Assembly (NCBI GenBank): GCA_003647375.1
Contig: QMMS01000110.1
Location: 1 to 12,793 of the forward strand
Length of the DNA stretch: 12,793 bases
Direction of reading: 5' to 3'
From: Deltaproteobacteria bacterium
GTDB taxonomy: Bacteria > Desulfobacterota > Desulfobacteria > Desulfobacterales > B30-G6
A program made the position numbers and the translations under genes. Position 1 is the stretch's first letter, and every line of letters starts with the position of its first letter. Shown here in pieces: positions 1 through 7,026 of the stretch. Under the pieces are notes generated by a model, which saw nothing but the letters and a program-made list of their open reading frames with translations, ran no database searches and was not told the DNA's origin.

Positions 1-978
1 GTGGCTGGTCTGCTTAATTGCCAAGCACAGGAAGTGTTCTTTACCTCCGGCGGTACCGAATCCAACAACCATGCCATCAAGGGGATGGCCCGGGCCTTGA
101 AGGATAAAGGTCGCCATATCATCACCAGCACGGTAGAGCATCCGGCGGTTTTGGCTGTATGTGAATACCTGAAAGAAGAGGGCTTCGAGACCACCTGTGT
201 GGATGTGGATGACACCGGCATGATCCGTATGGATACTGTTGCCGCCGCCATTCGACCGGACACGGTATTGATTACCATCATGCATGCCAACAACGAGGTG
301 GGAACTCTTCAGCCCATACGTGATATTGCTCTGCTGGCCAGGCAGAAAGACATCTGCATTCATACCGATGCGGCCCAAAGCGTGGGAAAAATCGCCACGG
401 ATGTTCAGGAATTGAACGTAGACCTGCTCTCAATTGCCGGGCATAAGATATACGCCCCCAAGGGGATCGGCGCATTATATGTCAGGAAGGGCTTGTTACC
501 GGAAAAATTCTGCCACGGGGCAAATCAGGAGATGGGATGGCGTGCCGGCACCGAAAACGTAGTCCAGATCGTGGGACTGGGCAAAGCCTGTGAGATGGCC
601 GAGCGCAGCCTCGATCATACCGGAAGGCACTTAACGGCCATGCGTGACCGGTTGTACAACAAACTGGCGGCACGGTTGGCAGACATGCGCCTCAATGGTC
701 ATCCTGATGAGCGCCTGCCCAATACCCTGAGCATCTCTTTCAAGGGCCTGGAGGCCAACCGCATATTAGAGGAGATCGGCCTGGAAGTGGCTGCATCGGC
801 CGGTGCCGCCTGCCACTCGGACACCGTGACCCTGTCCCACGTTCTGGAAGCCATGCGGATTCCCCTGGAATGGGCCAAAGGGACAGTGCGCTTTTCCACA
901 GGCCGAATGACAACACCGGAACAGATCGACACGGCCATCGACATCATAACACACGCCATTAAAAGATTGAGAGCCTAA
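1..978 (+). CDS. Cysteine desulfurase (NifS/IscS-like, class V aminotransferase fold), 5'-truncated
   Basis: PLP-dependent enzyme that takes sulfur from L-cysteine as an enzyme persulfide and releases alanine, feeding Fe-S clusters, thiolated cofactors or selenium metabolism in the cytoplasm. The visible 325 residues hold the family motifs in order: SGGTESNN (16-23), HANNEVG (95-101), HTDAAQS (121-127), the PLP-lysine motif SIAGHK (Lys149), RAGTENV (181-187) and the catalytic loop ASAGAACHSD with Cys271, then RFSTGR near the end. Full-length relatives have about 380-400 residues with an N-terminal LDNxATT segment that is absent here, so the first GTG is almost certainly an internal valine codon and the true start lies upstream of the window. 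The Cys loop (GAACHSD) differs from the IscS-type SSGSACTS loop, so this is not an obvious housekeeping IscS. The specific pathway cannot be decided. It ends in TAA 10 bases from the stop of the convergent gene. Confidence 0.93.
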   Translation: MAGLLNCQAQEVFFTSGGTESNNHAIKGMARALKDKGRHIITSTVEHPAVLAVCEYLKEEGFETTCVDVDDTGMIRMDTVAAAIRPDTVLITIMHANNEVGTLQPIRDIALLARQKDICIHTDAAQSVGKIATDVQELNVDLLSIAGHKIYAPKGIGALYVRKGLLPEKFCHGANQEMGWRAGTENVVQIVGLGKACEMAERSLDHTGRHLTAMRDRLYNKLAARLADMRLNGHPDERLPNTLSISFKGLEANRILEEIGLEVAASAGAACHSDTVTLSHVLEAMRIPLEWAKGTVRFSTGRMTTPEQIDTAIDIITHAIKRLRA

Positions 979-988
979 TTGGAATCTG

Positions 989-3364
989 TCAAGAAAGGTA
1001 TACTTCTATATTCACGACATCGATCTGCGCGGGTTTCAGGTAGCGTTTCGCATACTCAAGATAGATTCCCGAAGTTAAAAAGAGATCAAAGAGTTCTGCA
1101 TCGATATGTTCATCTTTTTTCATAAAACCCATAATCTTGATCGATTGGGAAAGTGTTTTGCCTTTTTTATACGGTCGATCTGAAGCGGTCAATGCTTCGA
1201 AGACATCGGCAATGACCATGATACGTGCAGGAATCGAAAGGTCATCTTTGTGAAGCTGTCGCGGATATCCTGTGCCGATCATCGTTTCATGATGAGTGCC
1301 GGCATACTCCGGTATCTGTTCCATATCTTCAGGATAGGGCAGACGTTCCAGCATTTTGATACTCATGATGACGTGCTCGTTGATCTTAAAGCGCTCTTCA
1401 GGCGTGAGGGTCCCTTTTTCAATACAGAGGTTATAGATTTCACCATGGTTATACAGAAATTCAGGAATGTCTAATTTAAAACCCTGTTTGTGGTAGGCCT
1501 CCTCGTCGAAGTTGGGTCGTTTAACCAGATGCTCGGGTCTGTCGCTCAGGAGTTGCTCGACAGCCGGAACTGGAATCTCTTCAATTCCCTCATACTGAAG
1601 CCGTTCAGCGCCTGAGAGCCCGAGTCGATCATTAAAGTGGCGTATCCAGGTACGGCCGGCAATGTTTTTGATACGTTCCTGTTTCTCCTGACTCATAAAC
1701 TCGCCGCCGATATTGCACTCGGCAATAAAAATAAAATCATCCAGAAGGCTTTGTTGTGCTTCTTGTTTCCAGGCACTGATCTGCTTTTCGTCTTCACTGT
1801 TAAGACGCCGTTCATACGCTTCTATCTCGATATCACGCCAGATCACTTCAAAACGGGTCCGGATTCCATGAATCCTGTTGTGTATGGTTTCGAGTTTGGT
1901 TGCTTTGTCGACGACGTACTCAGGTGTCGTTACTTTACCGCAGTCATGCAGCCATGCACCGATCTCAAACTCTCTCCAGGCCTCATCATCGTCAAATCGG
2001 AAATCCTTAAAAGGGCCGTCGTCTACAGCATTGGCAGCTTTAGCCAGCATCATGGCGACCTTCGGAACCCGTTGACAGTGCCCTCCGGTATAGGGTGACT
2101 TGGCATCGATGGCATCAGCGATAAGTTTTATAAAAGCATCCATCAACTCCGCTTGTGCCTTTTGGTACTCCTGGATGCTTTTCGTCATGGAAACCAGCGA
2201 AACGGAGAGATCCATCAGTTCTGAGATACGTGTTTTGATCGGTGTAACTTCATCAAAGCGGCGTGCTTTGATTTTATCATTTTGAAGCATGAGCACCTTG
2301 ATCGGCCTGATGATACGCGAGGTTGTGTAGAAGATCAACGGCATCGTCAGGATCAGGAATATAAGGGCAATCGCCAGAGAATAAAGAATTTTTTTTCGGT
2401 AAGGATTGAGCATGACGTCAGCATCAATAGCGATTCCAAGGTGGGTATCGGCACTCATTTCAGTCGAAAGGGCCGTGACCATGACAAACGTATCCTCACC
2501 TTGATCGTTATAACGGAGGAGACGGTCTGTTTGGCCTTTCGAAAGTGCCTGGGTTAGAAAATCGCTGATCTTTTCATCTGGAGTCTGGAGGTTAGATGAC
2601 GCAATAATACTGCCATCCCTGCCAAACATCACAACCTCACTGCTTGGATCAAATTTCTGTTCATATAAATAATCATTGAGTCTTTTCAGGGTAAGGTCGA
2701 TGGCCAAAACAGATTGGGAGCCATTGATCAATTTAGCAAAGGTAATTCCTTTTTGCTGGAGATTTGAAAATAAATAGGGGTCCGTCCGTATCACTTTGTC
2801 ACTTTGCGAAGCCTGTTTGAACCATGGTCGTTCATTGGCCAGATATTCAGATGATTCTGAACGGGTTAAAATCAGACTCAACGCGTCGTCAAGGTAATCA
2901 AATTGTCGGACCCTGCCTTGTGGGGAATCAAATATTTTGATGATTGTCCAGCGTGTTTTCGGGGGTGCTTTGAAATGTGCATAAAGCACAGCGGAACTAT
3001 CCATATTGACCACTTCAAAAAAGTCGCCATTAGGATGTCCGATATACATGGCATAGATATTGATAGCGCGTTGCATGTTGATAGCAAAGCGTTTAATGGT
3101 GTCTCTAAGACGAAAGTCAGTCGGCGCGAGAGTTAGCCCCGGATAGAGTTCCGTGAGGTAGATCATATTCTTGGCCACGGCATCACCGGCTTGAATATGC
3201 TCTGTCACCTGCCGGGCTGTTTGAACAAAGCTTTCATGTGTTGCCGACATGGCCAGCTGTTTGCTGAAAAAATACTGCATTCCCAGCAGCGAAACAGCGA
3301 TCAAACCGATAACAATCATAAAATTGGTGAGAATATTGACACGAATCGAAATAGGGCGGAACAT
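989..3364 (-). CDS. Membrane receptor with Cache sensor, HAMP and expanded HD-GYP domain
   Basis: Predicted c-di-GMP phosphodiesterase of 791 residues that senses an extracytoplasmic ligand. A membrane segment at about 13-34 is followed by a periplasmic double-Cache-like region (about 35-320, with the RPWFKQA...TDPYLF signature near 179-199), a second membrane segment (about 325-348) and a HAMP-like linker (350-400). The output domain starts near 407: SPYTGGHCQRV (423-433), the HD pair in LHDCGK (472-477), INEHV (661-665), HHE (691-693) and GTGYP (697-701), then the typical SIPARIMVIADVFEALTASDRPY tail. About 150 residues (roughly 495-648) are inserted between the HD motif and the LTPEERF segment, which normally lie close together. 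Ile696 stands where most HD-GYP proteins have Asp (HHExxDGxGYP). An AAGGGG ribosome binding site (3371-3376) supports the start. It follows the PA14 lipoprotein gene by 35 bases, probably co-transcribed. Activity on c-di-GMP is inferred from the family. Confidence 0.9.
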   Translation of the reverse strand: MFRPISIRVNILTNFMIVIGLIAVSLLGMQYFFSKQLAMSATHESFVQTARQVTEHIQAGDAVAKNMIYLTELYPGLTLAPTDFRLRDTIKRFAINMQRAINIYAMYIGHPNGDFFEVVNMDSSAVLYAHFKAPPKTRWTIIKIFDSPQGRVRQFDYLDDALSLILTRSESSEYLANERPWFKQASQSDKVIRTDPYLFSNLQQKGITFAKLINGSQSVLAIDLTLKRLNDYLYEQKFDPSSEVVMFGRDGSIIASSNLQTPDEKISDFLTQALSKGQTDRLLRYNDQGEDTFVMVTALSTEMSADTHLGIAIDADVMLNPYRKKILYSLAIALIFLILTMPLIFYTTSRIIRPIKVLMLQNDKIKARRFDEVTPIKTRISELMDLSVSLVSMTKSIQEYQKAQAELMDAFIKLIADAIDAKSPYTGGHCQRVPKVAMMLAKAANAVDDGPFKDFRFDDDEAWREFEIGAWLHDCGKVTTPEYVVDKATKLETIHNRIHGIRTRFEVIWRDIEIEAYERRLNSEDEKQISAWKQEAQQSLLDDFIFIAECNIGGEFMSQEKQERIKNIAGRTWIRHFNDRLGLSGAERLQYEGIEEIPVPAVEQLLSDRPEHLVKRPNFDEEAYHKQGFKLDIPEFLYNHGEIYNLCIEKGTLTPEERFKINEHVIMSIKMLERLPYPEDMEQIPEYAGTHHETMIGTGYPRQLHKDDLSIPARIMVIADVFEALTASDRPYKKGKTLSQSIKIMGFMKKDEHIDAELFDLFLTSGIYLEYAKRYLKPAQIDVVNIEVYLS

Positions 3365-3399
3365 GGCTATCCCCTTATACTGGAGGTAACAACTTCATT

Positions 3400-4038
3400 C
3401 TAACTGTCGTGTGAATACGCCATAGCCGGTACGATGTCAAACCTGTCGGCTCCAGGTGTTTTCCAGTACATTTCCAGGGTTGCCGTTCCTTTTCTCTGAA
3501 AGTACCGCACCAGGACGGCATATCGGCCCGGCTGCTTGATCTCGATCTCTGCATCCGGTGTAAAACGGGCTGCATGAACATCCGGATCGTTGAGAATCAT
3601 TTTGTTGTCCAGGAAAACACGAATGCCATCGTTACTGTTGGCTTTGATCAGGTATCTCCCGGTTTCCTTGAAATTCAGATAGCCCTGCATCTGCACACAA
3701 ACCTCCCGGCTTTTTCCGCTGCCGAACACTTCACCATTCCCGAACTGGTGGGCGATCACCTGGATCGGTTCGCCAGGCAATCCTTTTTTTGCCATCCAAT
3801 TTCTGCTCGGCATCTCGTCAATATGTCGGAGTTTTTTAGAGGAATACATAACGGAAAGACCGGGAGCTGTTTGTTCTTTCTCTGCTTGCAAAAAGACTGG
3901 CTGTGGCCAGGATACCGGCTCCAGGACACTGGAATCCCCTTCTCCCTCAATATGTTTCATACCACTGCAGCCGGTCAGTGCGATGATCATCCAGAATAAC
4001 ATCAATGTGACGGTACATCTTAACATCGGATGCCCCAT
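3400..4038 (-). CDS. PA14-domain lipoprotein
   Basis: Predicted exported lipoprotein of 212 residues. A basic N-terminus and hydrophobic stretch (9-21) lead into the lipobox LTGC, with Cys24 as the lipidation site. A short linker is followed by one PA14-like beta-barrel domain (about 60-205): GLSVMYS at the start, GYLNFKETGRYLIKANSNDGIRVFLD in the middle, then GRYAVLVRYFQRKGTATLEMYW, matching the family pattern in which tissue of beta strands ends in an LxLxW-type strand. PA14 domains often bind carbohydrate or mediate adhesion; the ligand here is unknown. I chose the ATG at 4038 rather than the in-frame ATG at 4071 because an AAGGAGGT site lies exactly 7 bases upstream and the shorter form gives a normal signal peptide. 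It ends in TAG 35 bases before the HD-GYP receptor gene, suggesting an operon and perhaps a shared envelope signal. Confidence 0.82.
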   Translation of the reverse strand: MGHPMLRCTVTLMLFWMIIALTGCSGMKHIEGEGDSSVLEPVSWPQPVFLQAEKEQTAPGLSVMYSSKKLRHIDEMPSRNWMAKKGLPGEPIQVIAHQFGNGEVFGSGKSREVCVQMQGYLNFKETGRYLIKANSNDGIRVFLDNKMILNDPDVHAARFTPDAEIEIKQPGRYAVLVRYFQRKGTATLEMYWKTPGADRFDIVPAMAYSHDS

Positions 4039-4045
4039 GGTTTTG

Positions 4046-4053
4046 ACCTCCTT
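4046..4053 (-). promoter_or_regulatory. Ribosome binding site that decides the PA14 lipoprotein start
   Basis: AAGGAGGT on the minus strand, 7 bases upstream of the ATG at 4036-4038. This is a full anti-16S match and it lies inside the longer reading frame that would begin at 4071, so the shorter start is preferred. Confidence 0.8.
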
Positions 4054-4143
4054 TATCGGTTCGTTGTTCAATGGCAGGTGGGTATATGATTTGATAAATT
4101 AGGGAGGAATAGGCAACACATCATTAATTGTGGCTGTCACCTA

Positions 4144-4380
4144 TCAATTCTGATCGCCGGAGGAACCCGTATCGTTCCCATCACCCTCGACTTGAAATTC
4201 GAGTATCTGATTCAGAGAGTCGCTATTAAAAATGTTGTGGTCTTCCTGAAAACCAGCCTTTCTCAGGAGCGCCTCCCTGCTTGATTTGAGAACCGAATAA
4301 TCTTTCATACCCTTACGCACCGTTCTGGATATTGGGAATATATCAACCCACTGCGGATTGACTGAATTCTTATGATGCAA
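4144..4380 (-). CDS. Doubtful 78-codon ORF, hypothetical or gene remnant
   Basis: I do not recognise this ORF. It encodes a 78-residue, soluble-looking product with a basic middle (RTVRKGMKDYSVLKSSREALLRKAGF) and an acidic, glycine/asparagine-rich tail. There is no membrane segment, signal peptide or known motif. No Shine-Dalgarno sequence precedes the ATG, and the frame stays open for 13 more codons upstream (to the TGA at 4420-4422) with plausible residues such as VIQYVDLARFL. That fits a decayed 3' end of a larger gene as well as a small gene. It lies 105 bases upstream of the PA14 lipoprotein on the same strand. It could equally be a chance frame. Confidence 0.3.
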   Translation of the reverse strand: MHHKNSVNPQWVDIFPISRTVRKGMKDYSVLKSSREALLRKAGFQEDHNIFNSDSLNQILEFQVEGDGNDTGSSGDQN

Positions 4381-4480
4381 AAATCGTGCAAGATCAACAT
4401 ATTGTATAACAGCCCTAATTCATATCAAAATACAGGAATTTCTATATCCAAACGCCTGAATTCAAACCCAAATTACGCAA

Positions 4481-4515
4481 CTATTGTGAACTGAATGTAA
4501 GCATGACGCCTCCTT
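4481..4515 (-). other. Strong ribosome binding site with seven-codon mini-ORF
   Basis: On the minus strand AAGGAGG (4509-4515) is followed after 4 bases by ATG (4502-4504) and a frame reading MLTFSSQ and a TAG stop (4481-4483). The site is as good as any in the window yet opens only seven codons. It could be a leader peptide, the surviving 5' end of a broken gene whose 3' end is the ORF at 4144-4380, or chance. The peptide has no run of regulatory codons, so classic attenuation is not indicated. Confidence 0.3.
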
Positions 4516-4548
4516 ATAAAATAGTGAGTTGAAGAACGCATCTATATG

Positions 4549-4602
4549 CTTTTACTTAAGGTGAGCGTTTTACTTTTTGGGATCACTCACTTAAGTTAAA
4601 AG
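4549..4602. repeat. Imperfect inverted repeat, 17-base arms, 20-base spacer
   Basis: The arms CTTTTACTTAAGGTGAG (4549-4565) and CTCACTTAAGTTAAAAG (4586-4602) are reverse complements except for two single-base indels. Each carries the palindrome CTTAAG. The arms are AT-rich and neither side ends in a T tract, so a rho-independent terminator is unlikely. It could be an operator pair, a small mobile-element remnant or an mRNA-end structure for the AOR operon. Confidence 0.55.
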
Positions 4603-4678
4603 TACAGGGACCATACCCTATTCAACGAGAAATCAAGGCAGTTGATGCAGCTGCCATCTGCTTTCAGTGCAACTCTGT

Positions 4679-4876
4679 TTACCCTCCTGCAATCATCGGT
4701 ATTAAATATATTTCAGCGTCGTCCGGAATGACATACGTATCAAAGCTGGGTCGGGACACATACTTGCCATTAACCCTGATCACGGCGTATTGATGAGCAT
4801 CGGCGATCTCCTGCAGCAAATGCGATACGGTCATTCCATTTTGCCAGAGCATCTTCTCACCATCCAGTGTAATCAC
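4679..4876 (-). CDS. ThiS/MoaD-family sulfur carrier protein linked to AOR
   Basis: Small ubiquitin-fold protein of 65 residues ending in the Gly-Gly tail (IAGG, 62-65) that ThiS and MoaD proteins use as a C-terminal adenylate and thiocarboxylate. The TVSHLLQEI segment (16-24), VIRVNGKYV (32-40) and DDAEIYLIPMIAGG are typical of the family. The start codon is GTG and overlaps the AOR stop (GTGA, 4873-4876); a GGAG site (4884-4887) sits 7 bases upstream inside the AOR gene. This indicates translational coupling to AOR. The likely role is sulfur donation for the dithiolene of the molybdo- or tungstopterin used by AOR, but the sequence alone does not separate that from another thiolation role. 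No MoeB/ThiF-type activating enzyme is in the window. Confidence 0.85.
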   Translation of the reverse strand: MITLDGEKMLWQNGMTVSHLLQEIADAHQYAVIRVNGKYVSRPSFDTYVIPDDAEIYLIPMIAGG

Positions 4877-7014
4877 ATTGTAACTCCGTTTTCCTTGAGG
4901 ATCTCCAGAACATCTGGAAAATCAATGCCCAGACGCTTGACGGTTTCTATTGTCGGTATACCGTTCTGTGTCCACCCTCTTCTCTCATACACCGCATCTT
5001 TTAATTGTTCATACTGTTTTTCCCGTAGCTTGCGTAAAGCAGTCACCTTTTCTGCGGTTGATTTCCCCTCGATCTGGACACCATGCTTCTCTAATAGCTG
5101 GCCATCGTAGCGTTCCTGACGGGATTCGTATTCCTCCTCCGTCACCGGCCCCACCGCACGATACGGGAGAATGTCCTGCGCTCTTGTCCCAAACCCCATT
5201 TTCAGGTTGAAGATTCGCTGGAAATTGTAGACAGCCTCACTGATAGTGATGAGATCCTCAGGAACGACCTTACGCCCCGTCACGGCACCGAAATACTGGG
5301 CGTACCACGTCATATGCTTGATCACCTTAGCGGGCTCATCGGTGTCCTTGTTATCTTCCGGAACAATGTCATTCCAGGGAAGCTTGCATAGACCACAGAG
5401 GCCAAACCATGTACGGAACATGGGGAACCAGTGCAGCGCTTCTGCTTTCTGTTCGAAGGTGGGCATATAATTGTGTACCATGTCCAGAAAGATAAGCCAT
5501 GCCTCATCGTGCTGCGGTCCTTTGAGTGCCATGCCATATCCACCCTGTTGGGCCAGTGATTCCTTGGTCATGTACTCGGAGAATTCCAGCCCCTTTGACT
5601 CCATTCCTATATCCTGCAGGATTTGCGCATCCGCGCCAAATTCCGATGCAAACAATTTTTTCATCCGGAGAACACCCTGGCCGAGCACCGTTCCAAACCC
5701 CTCTCCCCTGGCCATTTGATGAACCAGCTCCAGGGCTGCATCCCGATTGCCGAAATGAAGATTCAGTCCGCCTGTATGGCTTTCGTTGATAAGGCCCATT
5801 TCGAAACATTCCATGGCAAATGCCATGGTGGTCCCCACCGAGATGGTATCCAGGCCATAGGCATCACAGTAAAAATTAATTTCGATAATGGTAAAAGGAT
5901 CAAAGATACCCAAATTGGATCCACACCCGGCAATGGTTTCATACTCGGGCCCGTCCACAAAAACCTTGATACCCTTGTAAGGGCCTGTCAGTGGCACAAA
6001 ATCCTTTACACCATGAGAGCAGGCCACGGTGCAACCTATCCAGCATCCGTCGAATCCCGGATCGAAGATATCTTTATAAACATCCTTTCCGATCAGGCCT
6101 GCCATCTTATGCTGCCCGAATTTGAAATTGTGCGTCGGCAGCAGATCAAAATCGTTCATAATAGGGACCAGATGGGTCGTACCGATCTTTGCCATCTCAT
6201 TCTGTTTCGGGTCCAGTTCGACGATTTCTCTGGAGTAGCTTTTGGCAACGGTCTTCATTGTTTCCATGTCGGCAGGATTATTGGCGCCCATGGTAACGGT
6301 ATCCCAACGCACAACAACCGCTTTGATGCCTTTATGGGCAAAAACCGTGCCCAGCCCACCGCGACCAGCCTGTTTATATCTGGCCCGTTTCCGTTTTGAG
6401 TCGTACCAGGTAACGTTCAGACAGCCCATCAAGGTATGTTTTGCACCCGGGCCTGTGGATACGACAGAAATTCCCCTGGGTTTTTCATTCCCAAAATGCC
6501 GGGTCAACACAGACGAGGTCTCATAGGCATCTTCAGGCAGGCCCTCTGCCTCGAAAATGGTCACTGTCTTGCCGATACCGTCAATATAGATAACCACTTC
6601 ACGGGAGGTTCGGCCTTTTATCTCCAGGGCATCAAATCCCGAAAATTTGAGATAGGGACCAAAATATCCGCCTACGTTGGAATCGATAACTGATCCTGTC
6701 AGAGGTGACAGGGATGTCACAATACTTTTTCCTGATCCTGGATAGGATGGTGTCCCCCCCATGGGACCCGAGGCCATACAGATGGCGTTCTCCGGATCGG
6801 TCCACTGGGTCTTCCCGGACACAGCATGCCACAGCAGCCACAAATCAAAGCCCTTGCCACCCACAAAAGTCTGCTTCATTTCGGCGGATACCGGTTTAAT
6901 GGAAATATCCGCATCTGAAATATCCACACAAAGGGTTTGGTTCGCGTATCCCTTTTCAATTTCCGGTCGTTGATAGGTCAGTGACTTGATGTCTTTCAAC
7001 TTAAACGTTTTCAT
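4873..7014 (-). CDS. aor: Aldehyde:ferredoxin oxidoreductase (tungsten-pterin AOR family)
   Basis: Cytoplasmic enzyme of 713 residues that by family oxidises aldehydes to carboxylic acids (or runs in reverse) with ferredoxin, using a bis-tungstopterin and a [4Fe-4S] cluster. Visible features: VGGKGFDLWLL (51-61) and the SGPMGGTPSYPGSGKS region (82-97) of the N-terminal pterin-binding domain; the RGGLGTVFAHKGIKAVVV segment (218-235); cluster cysteines Cys324, Cys328 and Cys332 in GCWIGCTVAC, with a distal CGLC (540-543); and YGLDTISVGTTMAFAMECFEMG (386-407). The Cys spacing is C-x3-C-x3-C, where Pyrococcus AOR has C-x2-C-x3-C. A charged helical tail (about 625-713) makes it longer than the roughly 605-residue archaeal enzymes. 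The ribosome binding site (AAAGGAAG, about 7021-7028) overlaps the pump stop codon 12 bases upstream, so expression is tied to the RND pump. The substrate cannot be read from the sequence. Confidence 0.93.
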   Translation of the reverse strand: MKTFKLKDIKSLTYQRPEIEKGYANQTLCVDISDADISIKPVSAEMKQTFVGGKGFDLWLLWHAVSGKTQWTDPENAICMASGPMGGTPSYPGSGKSIVTSLSPLTGSVIDSNVGGYFGPYLKFSGFDALEIKGRTSREVVIYIDGIGKTVTIFEAEGLPEDAYETSSVLTRHFGNEKPRGISVVSTGPGAKHTLMGCLNVTWYDSKRKRARYKQAGRGGLGTVFAHKGIKAVVVRWDTVTMGANNPADMETMKTVAKSYSREIVELDPKQNEMAKIGTTHLVPIMNDFDLLPTHNFKFGQHKMAGLIGKDVYKDIFDPGFDGCWIGCTVACSHGVKDFVPLTGPYKGIKVFVDGPEYETIAGCGSNLGIFDPFTIIEINFYCDAYGLDTISVGTTMAFAMECFEMGLINESHTGGLNLHFGNRDAALELVHQMARGEGFGTVLGQGVLRMKKLFASEFGADAQILQDIGMESKGLEFSEYMTKESLAQQGGYGMALKGPQHDEAWLIFLDMVHNYMPTFEQKAEALHWFPMFRTWFGLCGLCKLPWNDIVPEDNKDTDEPAKVIKHMTWYAQYFGAVTGRKVVPEDLITISEAVYNFQRIFNLKMGFGTRAQDILPYRAVGPVTEEEYESRQERYDGQLLEKHGVQIEGKSTAEKVTALRKLREKQYEQLKDAVYERRGWTQNGIPTIETVKRLGIDFPDVLEILKENGVTM

Positions 7015-7026
7015 ATATTCCTTCCT

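Larger units (their letters stand above)
4381..4678. other. Intergenic region, AT-rich, with mini-ORF and inverted repeat
   Basis: About 300 bases between the end of the AOR/MoaD operon and the doubtful ORF. All three minus-strand frames are interrupted by stops. The only structure I see is an inverted repeat near 4549-4602, a strong ribosome binding site with a seven-codon frame at 4481-4515, and a weak 5-bp GC hairpin at 4637-4655. I see no tRNA, riboswitch core or clear strong promoter. Confidence 0.6.

Noticed and set aside
979..988. Bidirectional terminator between the convergent desulfurase and HD-GYP genes
   Set aside because: The gap is only 10 bases and neither it nor the flanking codons show a GC stem with T tracts.
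1637..2098. Plus-strand open frame of 153 codons inside the HD-GYP gene
   Set aside because: It lies fully antisense to conserved HD-GYP motifs (HD and inserted region), has no ribosome binding site of note and encodes no recognisable domain.
4637..4655. Hairpin GGCAG/CTGCC downstream of the MoaD-like gene as a terminator
   Set aside because: Only five base pairs with a 9-base loop, followed on the minus strand by TTGATTTCT rather than a clean T tract. Too weak to call.
4381..4678. Possible Moco/Tuco riboswitch near the AOR/MoaD genes
   Set aside because: The region is downstream, not upstream, of AOR on the transcribed strand, and I see no conserved multi-stem core.
5623..6399. Plus-strand open frame of 258 codons inside the AOR gene
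   Set aside because: It is antisense to the conserved cluster-binding region of AOR; its length comes from codon bias of the real gene.
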